Assembly: GCA_010093485.1 (NCBI GenBank)
Contig: MU001500.1
Location: forward strand, 72,198-136,197
From: Karstenula rhodostoma CBS 690.94
Taxonomy: Eukaryota; Ascomycota; Dothideomycetes; Pleosporales; Didymosphaeriaceae
Length of the DNA stretch: 64,000 bases
Direction of reading: 5' to 3'
Shown piece by piece: positions 23,783 through 36,059 of this stretch. Position 1 is the first letter of the stretch. Each line of letters opens with the position of its first letter. The notes under the pieces are model-generated. The model was not told the origin of the DNA. It saw only the letters and a program-made list of their open reading frames with translations, and did not search any database. A program made the translations under genes and the position numbers.

Positions 23783-24414
23783 GTATGGTTTCGGATCCGG
23801 GCGGCTGGGCTGGGGGCGGGGAATCTATACGCGCTGTAGTGAAGCCCCGGGAGTCTGGAGAGCGTGAATGAATGGGATACCTGCCCACCAGGTTGATCAA
23901 GGCAGCACGAACCCCGCTCGCGAGTCTTCTCCACCTCCACCCAGCTTGGCTGCTGCAGGACACCGCGCTGCAGACCCGGATAAGCCAAGCACAGTGACGC
24001 TCTCATCTCCCCTCTCGCGCGCGAAGATGGTGTCCCGCCCGCCACCCCCATAGGCCTCACCACCTCACCACCACCGCCCGATGCGCGCCCCTCGCCCCTC
24101 GCCCCTCGCCCCTCGCCCGTGGGAGAGCGGGGTAACGTCCACCTTCCCCCTCTGGCGGGCTATGCTATTCGTCCATGCCCCGCCCAACCCGTATGTCGCC
24201 AGCGCCCCATACGCAGCATGTAAATGCATGTGTGCGTGGCATGCTTCGTCTGCACGGCTTACGCTGGCGCTGGCCAAGGTTGGATTCGACCAAGTGTATA
24301 TAAGGTGTGGGTTGCGCACCTTGATGGCCGCCAGCCTTAGCATCGCATCTCACCAACGCCTGCCCGACCAATCACACACGCACACCGGCTTTTCACACCA
24401 TCCAATCACACATC
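23783..24414. promoter_or_regulatory. Promoter region of the metallothionein-like gene
   Basis: A run of CCCCTCG-type 8-bp units at about 24088-24116, then a good TATA box, TATATAAGG, at 24297-24305, about 110 bases before the ATG at 24415. The leader is A/C-rich (CACACACGCACACC). I see no metal-response element that I can name with confidence. Confidence 0.55.
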
Positions 24415-24645
24415 ATGTCTCCCTGGTATGTACGGCGGTGTCCGGGCGGTTCCTATCCTTGGGTGTTAGTGGCGCGGGAGGCTGGTTTGAGGAGCGTCGT
24501 TCGGGGACGCCATCAAGTGAAGAAGCAGATGTGTGGTATCAGAGGAAACGAATGAAAGCTGACACGCACGCACAGCTCCTGCTCCACCTGTTCCAACTGC
24601 AACGGCAACTGCAACAGCTGCGGATGCAATTCCTGCAGCCACTAG
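24415..24645 (+). CDS. Metallothionein-like cysteine-rich peptide
   Basis: Two exons, 24415-24425 and 24576-24645, with a 150-bp GT..AG intron that splits a cysteine codon (TG + C). The product has 26 residues, eight of them Cys, spaced CxCxxCxxCxxxCxxCxCxxC; it starts MSPCSCSTC and ends in SCSH. The rest is almost only Ser, Asn and Gly, with no aromatic residues. Length and composition match the small copper-metallothioneins of ascomycetes (Neurospora type, about 25 residues with 7 Cys). Predicted role: cytosolic binding of copper or other soft metals. Support for expression: TATA box at 24297, A/C-rich leader, and a split codon that only makes Cys when spliced. A chance ORF remains possible but is unlikely given the regular Cys spacing. 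Confidence 0.72.
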
Positions 24646-25063
24646 GCGCCTCGTCGTGGACGCGTCCCGTGACTGCGCTACGCCCGACCTTTCACCATGT
24701 CGGCCTTGTGATTTTGGACCATGCATCGCAGCTGGGAGAAAACGTGACGACGGTGGGTGTGGAGAGGGGAAGAAAGGCACGTTCTGGCTGGCGCTTTGTT
24801 ACCTAGTTAGTGCGGCTGCATCAATCGAAACCATCGTTCTGTGTCTGTGTCTGCGCTGTTGCAACGTCCACTGAGAAGCCGTGCTGGAAGCCGTGCTTAC
24901 GCGCGCTAACCGTGCTTTCACTGCAATTGAGATTTCGCGTTACTTCAGGCGTAATCTTCGGAGGGGGAGTCTTTCATGGTACGATCACTGTTCCGAGGGA
25001 GGGACCACATGGAATTCCCGCATGGGTAGCTAATCTTTTTACACTTTTATACAGACTGGCTAA
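24646..25063. other. Convergent 3' flanks
   Basis: 3' regions of the metallothionein-like gene and of GatA; no gene seen. Confidence 0.6.
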
Positions 25064-26554
25064 TCAGCTGGCCTTGGCAGCGTCCAGAAGTTGTCGAGCC
25101 ACAGCGAGCACCAGCTTATCGTCTCCATACTGCCCTATAATTTGCATCCCTGCGGCTTCCGCACTGGCGGATTCGTTTTCCTGCACCGGTACGCTGATGG
25201 CTGGAAGGCCAGCCAGACTTGCAGGCACCGTAAAGACGTCGTTCATGTACGCCTGCAGCGGCTTCTGGTCCTGGACCTCGGAGAGCTTCGGCGCTAGCGT
25301 TGGTGCTGTGGGACACAGGAGGACGTCCACGCCTTCTGTCTTCCTGTCGTTCGAATCAGTCAAACAGTTTGGCGTCGCGAACGCCTTGTCGAAGTCCTGC
25401 TGCACCAGCCTCCTCACTTTCTGGGCCTGGATAAAGTAGTTGTCAATGGCCTGCGCGCTGAGCGAGAAAGCACCCAGCAGGATTCTCCGTTGGACTTCGG
25501 GGCCAAAACCTTCTCCACGCGTCTTTGCAAAGAGTACGCTGTCGGGCGTGCCATCTTTGCCTTCCGCTCTCGTTCCGTAGCGGACACCGTCATACTTGGC
25601 CAGGTTACTCGATGCTTCCGCAGGGGCGAGAACGTAGTAGGCGGAGAGCGCGTGCTGGGTCGCTGGGAGACGCACTCTGTGCAGGGAGTGTCCGCGCTCT
25701 TGCAGGAGCCGAAGGGAACGCAACCATGCCTTCCGCACAGTCGGGTCGAGGGTGGAGATGTTGTAATCAATCGGCACTCCGATCCTGAAGGTTCTGGATG
25801 GTGCAGGTGCCTCGGTAGGGAGATGCGAGCGGGTTGAAGCGTCCAGAGACGTTGGATCTTGATCGTCGTATACATTCGTGATATCAAAAAGGCCTTCCAC
25901 GCTGTCCACGTCATTCCCAAGTATCCCGACCGTATCCAGGGAATTCGCATACGCGATAACACCCCATCGACTGAGCAAGCCATAGCTCGGCTTAAATCCG
26001 ACCGTCCCAGTATAGGCAGCGGGTAGCCTAACAGAACCGCCGGTGTCCGTCCCCAAAGCTGCCCAGCACTGCCCTGTTGCAACCGCAACAGCGCTGCCAC
26101 CGGAGCTGCCTCCTGCGCTTCGATCCACGCCATTCTGTTGGATTTTCGTCTTTCCAAAATGCGAATGTATATTATGCGACCCCATGCCAAACTCATCCAT
26201 GTTCGTCTTTCCCACCGCGATCGCACCGGCCTCGCGCAGTTGCCTCACCACGGTCGCACAGTACGGGCTTTTGAATTTCTTCAATATCCCGGATGCGGCC
26301 GTGGTAGGTATATCGGTTGTACATATGTTGTCTTTAATGGCGACGAGCCTGCCGTTTGGGCTTCGAGGATCTACATTGTCGGTCGGCGAAGAGCTGGCCG
26401 CCGTCGCAACGCGCGCGAGCACAGATTCGGCGTCAGCGACGTTGACAAAGGCATTGAGATGGCCGTATCGTCCTAGGTTGTCAATATGTCGTTGGGCATG
26501 TCTAAGGAGGGACATTGAGGGTGGGTGGCATGGCAGACGCGGTGCGGCCATCAT
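25064..26554 (-). CDS. HER2: Glutamyl-tRNA(Gln) amidotransferase subunit A, mitochondrial
   Basis: Single exon, 496 residues. Amidase-signature enzyme of the GatFAB/GatCAB complex that turns Glu-tRNA(Gln) into Gln-tRNA(Gln) in mitochondria. The Ser-cisSer-Lys triad is visible: Lys74 in VAIKDNI, Ser150 in SAGGSSGGS and Ser174 in [12 protein letters not shown]. Also the family block [12 protein letters not shown] (116-127) and C-terminal [18 protein letters not shown]. Two consecutive ATGs start the frame; the N-terminus is short, and a cleavable transit peptide is not obvious. The only long gene here without introns. Assignment to the tRNA-dependent amidase rather than a general amidase rests on the NMDEFGMGS block and C-terminal segment. 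Confidence 0.9.
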   Translation of the reverse strand: MMAAPRLPCHPPSMSLLRHAQRHIDNLGRYGHLNAFVNVADAESVLARVATAASSSPTDNVDPRSPNGRLVAIKDNICTTDIPTTAASGILKKFKSPYCATVVRQLREAGAIAVGKTNMDEFGMGSHNIHSHFGKTKIQQNGVDRSAGGSSGGSAVAVATGQCWAALGTDTGGSVRLPAAYTGTVGFKPSYGLLSRWGVIAYANSLDTVGILGNDVDSVEGLFDITNVYDDQDPTSLDASTRSHLPTEAPAPSRTFRIGVPIDYNISTLDPTVRKAWLRSLRLLQERGHSLHRVRLPATQHALSAYYVLAPAEASSNLAKYDGVRYGTRAEGKDGTPDSVLFAKTRGEGFGPEVQRRILLGAFSLSAQAIDNYFIQAQKVRRLVQQDFDKAFATPNCLTDSNDRKTEGVDVLLCPTAPTLAPKLSEVQDQKPLQAYMNDVFTVPASLAGLPAISVPVQENESASAEAAGMQIIGQYGDDKLVLAVARQLLDAAKAS

Positions 26555-27488
26555 GCATGGCGGAGCTTCAGGTTTTGGCGCGACATCACGTGACCGAGGC
26601 TAGCCACATCTGGTGAGCTTAACCTGCACTTCCGTTCTGCAACATCCTCGCTCAGGCCAGCAAATGCAGAGGGGGCATGTTCCAAAAACCGGCACTACCG
26701 CACGAGGAGCTAGTTTTCCATGAGATGGTATGCTTGCCGTAGTACCGACTGCCCCCGTACAACTCTGCGAAAGGCGAGACAGAACGTGGTGAGACATGTT
26801 TGTAGCAGAGATAGGACTGGGAAGAAGTACGTCCCTTCCATGCACTCTAAACGTGCCTGAGGATGCACCCCATTCTATTGCCCTGGAGAGTGTGCAGAGA
26901 TGCTGATGCAAGTAGACCTTGAGCCCAGACTCCATCTCATACAAGTCAAGCACGGGACTTAACCCCATTGTGGTTTTCTGATTGTTGGCTCGATCATACT
27001 ACACATCAAAGAAATACACTACTAAATAATGCCTCGGATGCCGCGTTCTGCATCGAGCTACCCCGCAAATTAGGATACGTCTCCACCCCCTCGCAAAGAA
27101 CGGAACCATGGATCACGAGGCTCCCGAGGCCTTCGTCCAATCGACGTCCCTTGTTTCCCAGCCTAGCAAGAAGCTCGATGGATTACGCTGTGTCTTGACA
27201 GCTACAACGGTATCTTCGGGGACTGTCAGTCTGCTCGATTCAGGCGCAATGGTGCAAAGATTTAGACTCAATTTGCGCCCGAGGTTGCAGTACACTGATG
27301 CCATCACCTTACCGATGTACATTAACCTCCTCCTTCCCGGAGATTATTTGCGGTCTTTCTCTCAATCGAGCGCTCTTGGCCGACGATACAGCGATTGGTG
27401 ATACTTTGGCGACTCTTCATATCGGAATCGCTATAATTCAGTCGCATATCTCCGAGTGACCTCCTCGGCGTGAGACTCAACCGATACA
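26555..27488. other. Intergenic, left boundary of the metabolite region
   Basis: ORFs of about 97-122 residues occur on both strands (for example 26600-26968 minus and 27108-27401 plus) but show no recognisable domain. I do not call them. The boundary between conserved genes and the metabolite region falls here. Confidence 0.5.
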
Positions 27489-29595
27489 ATGGCTCCTGAC
27501 CTCAACTCTTTACAATCCAATGGCAAATGGGACTACTCTACGCCGGGATCCGAAGGCTACAGTATCCCGAATATCACCTACAATATGTGTGCCTCGTTGG
27601 TGATCTTGCCCTTACTGCTGACCTTGCACGCAGGATCCTTCCACCCGCCGCATGAAGGTCATTACCATTGGTGCTGGGTTCAGTGGCATACTTCTCGCAT
27701 ACCGAATCCAGAAACACTGCCAAAATGTGGAGCACGTCATATACGAGAAGAACGCCGATATTGGAGACACTTGGCTCGAAATCAGGTATCCCGGGTATGT
27801 AATTGAACCATCAATATAAGAGACTTCTGCTAACGTTCCAAGATGCGCGTGCGATATTCCGAGCCACGCATATACAATGAACTTCGCCCTCAACCCCGAT
27901 TGGCCGCGCTTCTTCTTGTACGCGCCCGACATCCATAAGTACCTTTGCAAGATATGCGACGCCTTCGATCTCCGCAAATATATGACCTTCAATACCGAGG
28001 TGGTGCGTGCAAAATGATAAGATGGCAGCGGAACGTGGAAGGTGAGTCTTCGGCAGAAGTCGCCGGCAGGTGAAGTCCAAGAGTTCGACGAGGAGTGCGA
28101 CCTGCTATTGTACGCCACCGGCATCATGAACAACTTCAAGTGGCCAGACATTCCGGGCCTGAAGAAGTTCAAAGGGCGTGTCGTGCACACTGCGTACTGG
28201 ACCCAGGACTACCAAGAAGATCAGTGGAAGCAGGATCGCGTAGCGATCATCGGCTCCGGAGCATCGTCGATCCAGACCGTGCCAAAGATTCAACCACACG
28301 TGAAAGCACATGGTCATATTTGTGCGTACCGGCGTTTGGTTCGTCCAGATTGCGAACAACTTCGGGCAGAGCAAAGAGTATACAGAGGAGGAAGGAAACA
28401 TTCCGCAGCAATCCGGAGGCCCTACTGGCGCATGCGAGGGACATCGAGGGCCAGGTGAATAGCCTCTGGAGCCTGTTTTACAACGGTACCGAGGCACAGA
28501 AGGAATCGCAAAAGGTTTCTAAGGCTAGAATGAAAGAAATCATAAAGGACGAAAGGCTACTTGAAGGCTTTACCCCCAAATTCGAGATAGGCTGTAGGTC
28601 CTCTGTGACTTATCAACCCCGGAAGAAATTACTGATGAGCTTAGGCCGCCGTATCACCCCTGGAGACCCATACATGGAAGCTATCCAGAAAGACAACGTC
28701 GACGTGAATTCCACCCCGGTCGACGAAATCACTGAAAAAGGTGTGATTGGCGCAGACGGAAAAGAGAGAGAAGTCGATACAGTCATTTGCGCGACCGGTT
28801 TCGATCGGCCACGATTCCCGATAATCGGAAAGAATGGTGTCAAGCTGTACAGGAAGTGGGATGAAGAGCCTCAGTCGTATCTCGGAATGGGTTGCTCAGA
28901 CATGCCTAATTGGCTTATGTACATCGGAACTACCTAGTAAGTCTCTTCCTTTCATCAGAGATGCTGGGTAGAGCAAGACTGATGTATATTCAGGCCGGTG
29001 GAAAACGGCTCCATGGCTGGCCCACTACTTTTCGTGGTCGAATACACGGTTCAGATCATCAAGAAGATGCAACGCGAGCACATCAAGTCGTGGGTGCCTC
29101 GGCAAGATATCACCGATACATTCAACGAGCATGCGCAAGAGTGGATCAAGCACACGGTCTGGAAAGATGATTGCAGGCCGTGGTACAAGAACAACAAGAC
29201 GGGTCATGTGAACGGTTAGTGAACCCCTCTCACAACGCCATTCCAGCGCTGACAAGAGAACAGCTGTTTGGCCAGGATCGTCACTGCAGTACAGCGAAGT
29301 GACGGAGACCCCTCGCTACGAGGACTTCCACATCGAGTACCTGCACAAGAATCCTTGGGCGCACATGGGCATGGGCTTTTCCATGACCAATACCACAGAA
29401 GGTAGTGATCTGAGCCCTTGTTTGCAGCTGGAAAACATCGACCCGAAATGGTGGAAGGGCTGTGGGTTATCGGGGATCTCAAGAAGAGGTACAGAACGGC
29501 GAAAGGAATCCAAAACGCTGCCGCGAGGCCTGGATCTCTGGGCGCGGAGCGATTGCATTCGTATAGAACATGTCGTCGAGTGTTTCTGGAATTAG
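27489..29595 (+). pseudogene. Baeyer-Villiger-type flavin monooxygenase, broken
   Basis: Family: FAD/NADPH monooxygenases that insert oxygen into ketones. Visible: Rossmann FAD motif GAGFSG after an M at 27652; WLEIRYPG across an intron (27795-27842); [25 protein letters not shown]; second dinucleotide motif GSGASS (28252-28270); VPRQDI and HKNPWAHMGMG near the end. Lesions: consecutive in-frame TGA and TAA at 28015-28020; +1 shifts near 28303 and 28390; and at the intron 28937-28994 the spliced codon reads TA|G, where the family normally has Trp. The 5' end (27489-27640) is also hard to splice in phase. Codon pattern between lesions is still protein-like, so decay is recent, or some lesions are sequence errors; all of them being errors is unlikely. 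Confidence 0.85.
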
Positions 29596-30143
29596 CTGCT
29601 TGAGCTGCGTGATGTGCCGGGTCAATCGGCGTGTGAGGTTGAATGGCCCTGCGAAAGATGATTGACGTGTGATAAATGGGGGTTTAACGCCCTAGGAGGA
29701 CCGAGGTATGTTCCTACCTTCTAGAAAGCGTTAGAGAATGCGGGGCACAACGCAGGGGCAGCTTCACGTGGTGGTAGCATCAACTCAGGACCCAAGCCGG
29801 ATCTTTGCACTCTCTTTACGTGGTAATAAGATGATATTCAAATATGTTTCTCTCTTATTAGTTCTTTTTATTAGCTTTGATCTATTAGATCGTGGTTCTG
29901 AGTGATCTTAGTGGTCACTTGAATGCAATAAATTCGCCACCGCCAAAGCAGGCAGAATCCGGCCCATGGAGTCGTTGCCTAGCTCGTTCACCCGACAACC
30001 AGGTAGATGAGTCAACCAGACTATCGCGCGACAAGTTCCTGTCGCAGCGACACCCTCGCGTGGAGGTTTTGCATCCCTTCCTGCTCGCCGGTAGCATTCT
30101 GCGGCAACTTAACCTCCTGGTAACACACACTGCTACCACCACT
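29596..30143. other. Intergenic, promoter side of the ABC transporter
   Basis: No gene seen. A T-rich, AT-rich patch lies at 29830-29895. Bases 29930-30143 are the likely promoter and leader of the transporter. Confidence 0.55.
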
Positions 30144-33100
30144 ATGTCACCAACCTGTGACAATGCCATTGGCCCTCGTGTCGACCCTTCTTGCCGCTCC
30201 TTTGATTTTACCCTCTACTTCGAGGATCTCTGCTTCTCCATTGCACCAAATGCCGTACTCCTCATACTCGTCGCTCTACCAATCGCGCGTTTGCTTAGAG
30301 CCCAGAACATTGTTAAACGTACGAAACCAGTCGCCTTCAAAGTAGTTAGTGGATCATTTTCGTCTAGTCTTATACATGTAGACTAACGATATTTTATCAA
30401 GGCACTGTATTTCATACTTTTAGCATCTCAGACAATCTTTCTCGTCCTTAGGTCGCGACAGCCCCTGCTGCACACCCCTGCTTCTATCTCGGCGGATGCG
30501 ATTGCCATCGTGAGCACCATCGCCGCAGTCAGCCTTTCGTGGCTCCAACATCACCGTTCTGAGCAACCTTCGGCGCTACTGGCTATCTTCTTTGCTCTTA
30601 TCTCCGTGCTCAACATAGCGCGCGTCAGAAGTCTATGGCTCGTACCTCATGCGACAGGACCTGCAGTCCTGCACACTCTTGTCCTTTTACAAGGCGTCGG
30701 TGTCCTACTTGTGGAATCTTTTGGGAAGCAAAATGCCTTGAGGTTCCCCGAAAAGTTCCAATCCTCTGGCCCGGAGCCGTTCACTGGGTTTTGGAATCTC
30801 GTCGGCTTTTCTTGGCTGTTAGGGACCTTGAGGCAGGGATACAACAGCATTCTTTCGGTTGACGATCTACCGGATCTCGATTACCGCCTCGACTCGGGGG
30901 CTCTTCAGGAAAAGCTCGCTAGCACTTGGTCTAAATGTACGTCAAACGCTTGAAGATGTTATGCAAAATTACTTACCTACTGCACAGATGACAAGACAAA
31001 GAAACGCAGCCTCCTAATTGCATGCTTCCACGCTTATGCACCTTACTTCCTGTCGGCCATCATCCCACGTCTGATCTTGAGCGCCTGCAAATTTGCACAG
31101 CCTTTCATGATCACCAAGCTCATCCATTTCGTGAGCAATAAGAGCGTGCCGAACGAGTTCGGCCGAGGCTTGATAGTTGCCTATGCACTCGTTTATCTTA
31201 GCATGGCTGTAAGAAAGCTATATGTTGTCAATTTTAGGCCCTAACTTCAACTGACAAATGTAGTTATCTACCGCGCTTCACGGATATATGACATTTCGAT
31301 TCCTCATTCGGCTAAGAGGCGGTCTTATAGCCCTCATATACCAGCAAACTGTGGACGCGCGAGCCGTCGACCTCGGTAGTATCAACGGACTTACGCTCAT
31401 GGGAACCGACGTGGAGCGCATCGTCCTCAACTTCCTGACCATACATGAAGTCTGGGCCTCACTTATGGATATAATCATTGCCGTCTTTCTTCTCCAAAGG
31501 CAGATGCTCCTTGCATGCCTTGTCCCGGCTGGAGTCACTTTCGGTAATATCCCCACTTCCATGCTCAATCTCTTGGTGTTACGTCTTACTAACAGTTGCC
31601 TCGCAGTTTTTGTGCTGGGCACGTTCAAATTTTCGACGTGGGCTAAGGCTGCCCAGCGAGTGTGGATCGAGAACGTCGAAAAGCGACTGGGCGTCACCAC
31701 AGTCGTGCTCGAAGCCATGAGGACGGTAAAAATGCTGGGGCTCAGTGAAAAGCTGTCCGACATCATCAGCAACCTCCGTACAGTCGAAATCGATAGCTCC
31801 TCGAGGTATCGCAAGATTCTCATCGGCATCATATTCTCTTGTGAGTACCAAGCGACGACATTTCTACTCTAAGAATAGTATAAGTAAAGCTGACTTCTCA
31901 ATCGCAAAGCTGCTTTGCCAACAAACCTCGCACCGATGCTAACATTTGTGGTATTCTATGCCCTCTCTGTAGCGAGTGGAAACAGCTCGATCCTTGCAGG
32001 ACAGGCATTTGCATCACTTTCTCTCATCTCTCTTGTCACATCGGCAGCTTTGACCCTTATCAGAGTTATACCTGCACTCATCCAGTGCTTTAGCAGCTTC
32101 GACCGGATTCAAGAGTACTGCAGTCAGCCTGTTCGACCTCATCATGTACTGCAGGATCGCAGCTCACAGGAAACTCCATTTGGCGACCTCAACGCAGGGT
32201 CAGAAGTCGAACTGGCTACATTCCAGAAAGCCAGTTCTCTCATGAGAGAGGAGACTCCGTTCGTTCGGTTTCGCGACCAGGATATATCGTGGGAAAATGA
32301 AGGTCTCGCGATTTTGAAGAGCCTCAAAGCTGACATCTTTACACGGCGCTTCACAGTCATTCTCGGTCCGACAGGAAGTGGCAAATCGACTTTTCTGGAA
32401 AGCATACTGGATGAGGCAGCCACATTGAAAGGTGATACCGACCGAAGCTTCTCCACAGCGGCATACTGTGCTCAAGTACCGTGGCTAACCAACGGAACCG
32501 TTCGAGAGAACATCGTGGCTGGCTCTCTCAACCAAACCGACGAAAAGTGGTACCAAACTGTCATTTGGGCCTGCGGACTGGAGAATGATATCGCAACTCT
32601 AAGCAATGGGGACCGCACTCCGGTTGGCAACGGTGGCAGCAACTTGAGTGGTGGTCAAAGACAACGCGTCGTAAGTGACTAGAACTCAGAGGCTGATTCT
32701 CATCATCCATATCATTGTCTGACTTATCAACATCTAGGCTCTCGCGCGAGCCATCTATTCAAGGCAGAGGTTTGTCTTCCTAGACGACGTGTTCAGCGGT
32801 GTCGATGCGCGCAACACTGCTCTCATATCTGAACGGCTTCTTGGGCGCCAGGGGCTCCTTCGTCGACGTCAGAGTACTGTAGTACTCGTCACTCACTCTC
32901 GTAAGTGCAAGCAGATCTTGAGGTATATTCAAGGAGTATTCGACTGACCGGCATTTAGCGTCTCTTATCGCTCTGGCCGATGATGCCATCGTCGTGGAGA
33001 ACGGCACAATCACGGAGTTTGGCAGTGTCGACTTATTGAAGGCCTCGGGGGGATATATCGCCAACCTTCAACTAAAGACGCCATCAAACCCCAGTGAGAT

Positions 33101-35342
33101 CGAGGAATCGTCTCACAAAGAGCCAGATTTTGACGTCGCGGACGACCCAAGCAACGCAGAATCGTTTAGGGAGCTGAACGATGATACGCAAGACCTGACA
33201 CGTCAGACCGGAGACTTCTCCGTTTATACTTATTATTCCAGGGCTGGTGGTCATGGTGTCGTTGCTTTGATGCTGTTCACAGTGGCCTTGTGGGTGTTCT
33301 GCACCGAGTTCTCTGGTAAGTTGGCCCCAAACAAAGGCCTTCAATGTGTCAATCCGAGCTGACATTCTCAACACGAATAGTTATCATCGTCGACTGGTGG
33401 TCTGAAGCGAGCGAGAAAGCTCACGGTCAGACTAACCATAGATTGTATCTTGGCGCGTACATCGGTATCGGATTGTTAGGAGCATGCTTTCTACTCATAG
33501 AGTTGTGGTCAGTTCTTCAGCTTGGCGTGATGGAGAGAACTAGGACATAACTCTTGCAGGCTCCTATTTGTCACCATCATAACCAAGACCGCGAAACATC
33601 TTCATGAAGATCTGCTCAAGACAGCAATGCGGTCAGTCGAGACAAGGGATAAGGCTGTGAATGAAGTCTGACTGAATGGATAGCGCCCCCTTGCGATTCT
33701 TCCAAGAGACCGACGTCGGCTCTATCACCAACCGGTCAGTTGAAGGACCCTAGAAGCTCGATGCAAAGACTGACCTCTTGAAGCTTCAGTCAAGACATGG
33801 AACTAGTGGGCCTAGACCTCCCCACTATCGCTGCCAATTACATCATCTGTAAGTCCAGATCGTCCAAGTATCAGCACAACAGGGGGCACATGTCTAACTA
33901 ATCATCACAGCCGTGTACATATGCATCGCCAAGGTAATCCTACTCGGCATCTTCGGTAAATATCTATCAGCAACCATACCAGTGATTGGGGGAAGCGTTT
34001 TCCTTGTTCAGCGGTTTTACCTGCGAACTTCTCGTCAGGTTCGATTACTCGATATCGAAGCAAAAGCCCCCGTATATCTTCACTTTCTCGAAACGGCAAA
34101 CGGCGCCAAAACAATTCGCGCTTTTGGATGGCAACATGGTTCAAAGGAGAAGCTTCGAGCTTTGCTCAATCGGTCGCAGAAACCAGTATATCTGCTGTAT
34201 TGCATCCAGCAATGGCTCGCTCTCGCATTGGATCTCATTGTGGCAGTACTCGCGGCTGTCCTTGTCACGATTATGGTGGTCTGGAGAGACTCATTCGATG
34301 CAGGGGCCGTCGGTGTGGCGCTCTTGTCGGTAATGACTTTCAACCTTAACCTGGCCTTGCTTGTCAAATCTTGGACCGCCCTTGAGACCTCAGTCGGTGC
34401 TGTTGGTAGAGTGAAGTCTTTCGTGGAGGATACACCATCGGAAGAGGCAGACTTAGGGATACTCCGACCTCTGCCTGGACCCGACAACTGGCCGACCAAG
34501 GGAGAGATCTGCTTCCGAGATGTCACTGCGTCGTACAAGTAGGTTCTATGAATTCATCCGGGTCTCAAGCGACTGACATGAACATAGGTCCGGCGGTGGC
34601 CCGGTCCTGAAAAATCTTTCACTCTCTATCGCCGCTGGTGAGAACGTAGCCATCTGTGGACGTTCCGGTAGCGGAAAAACCTCCTTCATATTGAGCTTGA
34701 TGCACATGATCCGGTTCGAGGGCTCCATCTCGATAGACGGTGTCGAGACGCATGATGTGTTTCCGGCCGATCTCCGTTCGCGCTTCAATGTCATCCCCCA
34801 GGAGCCTTTCCTGATGCCTGGATCGATACGGTTCAACATTGACCCGTTGGGCCAAGTTAAAGACGAGGCAATGGTTGCGACACTGCAAAAGCTGAAAATA
34901 TGGGAACGAGTGGTTGAATGCGGAGGCCTGGATGCGCAAACGTCACTATCTTCGTGGTCTGTTGGAGAAAGGCAACTCTTGTGTATGGCCAGAGCGATGG
35001 TTCGGAAAAGTCAGATCTTGATCCTTGACGAAGCCACAAGCAGGTAAGCTCATCGGGTCCTACCCAGGGTCCGTCACTACTTCCGCTTACTCAATCCCAA
35101 GTGTCGATGCTTTGACAGAGTCGGTGATGCAAGCAGTCGTAGACGATGACTTTTCGACACAGACCGTCCTGGCTGTTGTACATCGATTCCGGTACATTGA
35201 GAAATTCGACAAAGTTGCCGTGCTCGACAAAGGCATACTCGTAGAATTCGACAGCCCAAGCGCGCTCTTGGGAGGGAACACGATTTTAGCCGAAATGTAT
35301 CGGGCCGGAAATATAGCGGAAGAAGCCCTACCCGGCAACTAG
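30144..35342 (+). CDS. ABC transporter, ABCC (MRP) subfamily
   Basis: Multidrug-resistance-type exporter, roughly 1,450 residues over about 15 exons (first 30144-30341, second 30402-30936, third from 30988, last about 35101-35342). The N-terminal extra membrane domain begins with several hydrophobic helices, then two TMD-NBD halves. NBD1: Walker A GPTGSGKST (32370), Q-loop CAQVPWLTNG, signature LSGGQRQRV, Walker B RFVFLDD, switch His in LVTHS. NBD2: Walker A GRSGSGKTS (34664), signature degenerate (SVGERQLLCMARA), Walker B ILILDEATS, switch VVHRF. All introns I traced are GT..AG and in phase, and I find no internal stop, unlike the neighbours on either side. Predicted to export the cluster product across the plasma or vacuolar membrane (inference from position). 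Confidence 0.88.
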
Positions 35343-36059
35343 GTACAAGCGGAAAGTCAGAAAGGTCGCCAAGGATGAGGAAATAGCAACGATTGTGAAA
35401 CTTGGGCGTGGGTCACGGGTTCGTGTGGCTTGGATCACAGAGAATCGCCGATGAATTTGGGTTCGCTACATTGGTAGACGAGGATGCCAAACGCTCCCTG
35501 GAAACATTTGCCACTACAACACAAAATCCTAGGTTTGAAGAGCCTGTACACTATCTATCATGGAACAATCCTTCTCTTTGGTTGATCAAATCACAAATTC
35601 ACGGTAGCACCACCAATCTGAGTCGACGGCGGAGCCGCGCTCGTGCTCAGGACCGTCTGGTTGCCCGTCAACTTGAACCCCCAATGTTGCTTGTACTGGC
35701 TCGTCTAGCATAATAGTATAACTCTTATGTTACAGCACGGCGTGTTTACTCACGCTCTCTCCTCCTCGCGGGGCCTACGGGCACCCCCGGGCGCCTCCCT
35801 ATTGTCTTCCACGACACCGGGATCCCCACATGTCATCGTGCCCCGCTACACATGTCACTGTGCCCCGCTACGCTACCTAGTGTTCGCTGCAGCTTCACCT
35901 CCACAGAGGAGCCTCCCCCACCGATTTACCCCTAATGCGATGCTCGCCCAATTGATGATCGCCACCTTCTAATCCCCATCCTCCTCGCGAGCGCGTCTCC
36001 CTACTTCAATAAAGCAGTACCGGAACTCATCATCACAGAGGAGCCTGGGCGGACGTGGC
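35343..36059. other. Intergenic with a 22-bp duplication
   Basis: Contains a 22-bp tandem pair at 35827-35848 and 35849-35870 (CACATGTCAYYGTGCCCCGC-type, two differences) in a C-rich stretch. GAATCGCCGA at 35442-35451 is a 9/10 match to the reverse complement of the TCGGCGATTT half-site discussed below. An ORF at 35402-35713 has no recognisable feature. Confidence 0.5.

Noticed and set aside
26600..26968. 122-residue minus-strand ORF upstream of GatA
   Set aside because: No recognisable motif, ordinary length for chance; cannot be supported.
28003..28041. 39-bp intron that would remove the TGA-TAA in the BVMO
   Set aside because: In phase and bounded by GT..AG, but it would delete conserved residues and leaves two frameshifts and the spliced TAG, so the gene stays broken.
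35402..35713. 103-residue plus-strand ORF after the ABC transporter
   Set aside because: No recognisable features; not called.
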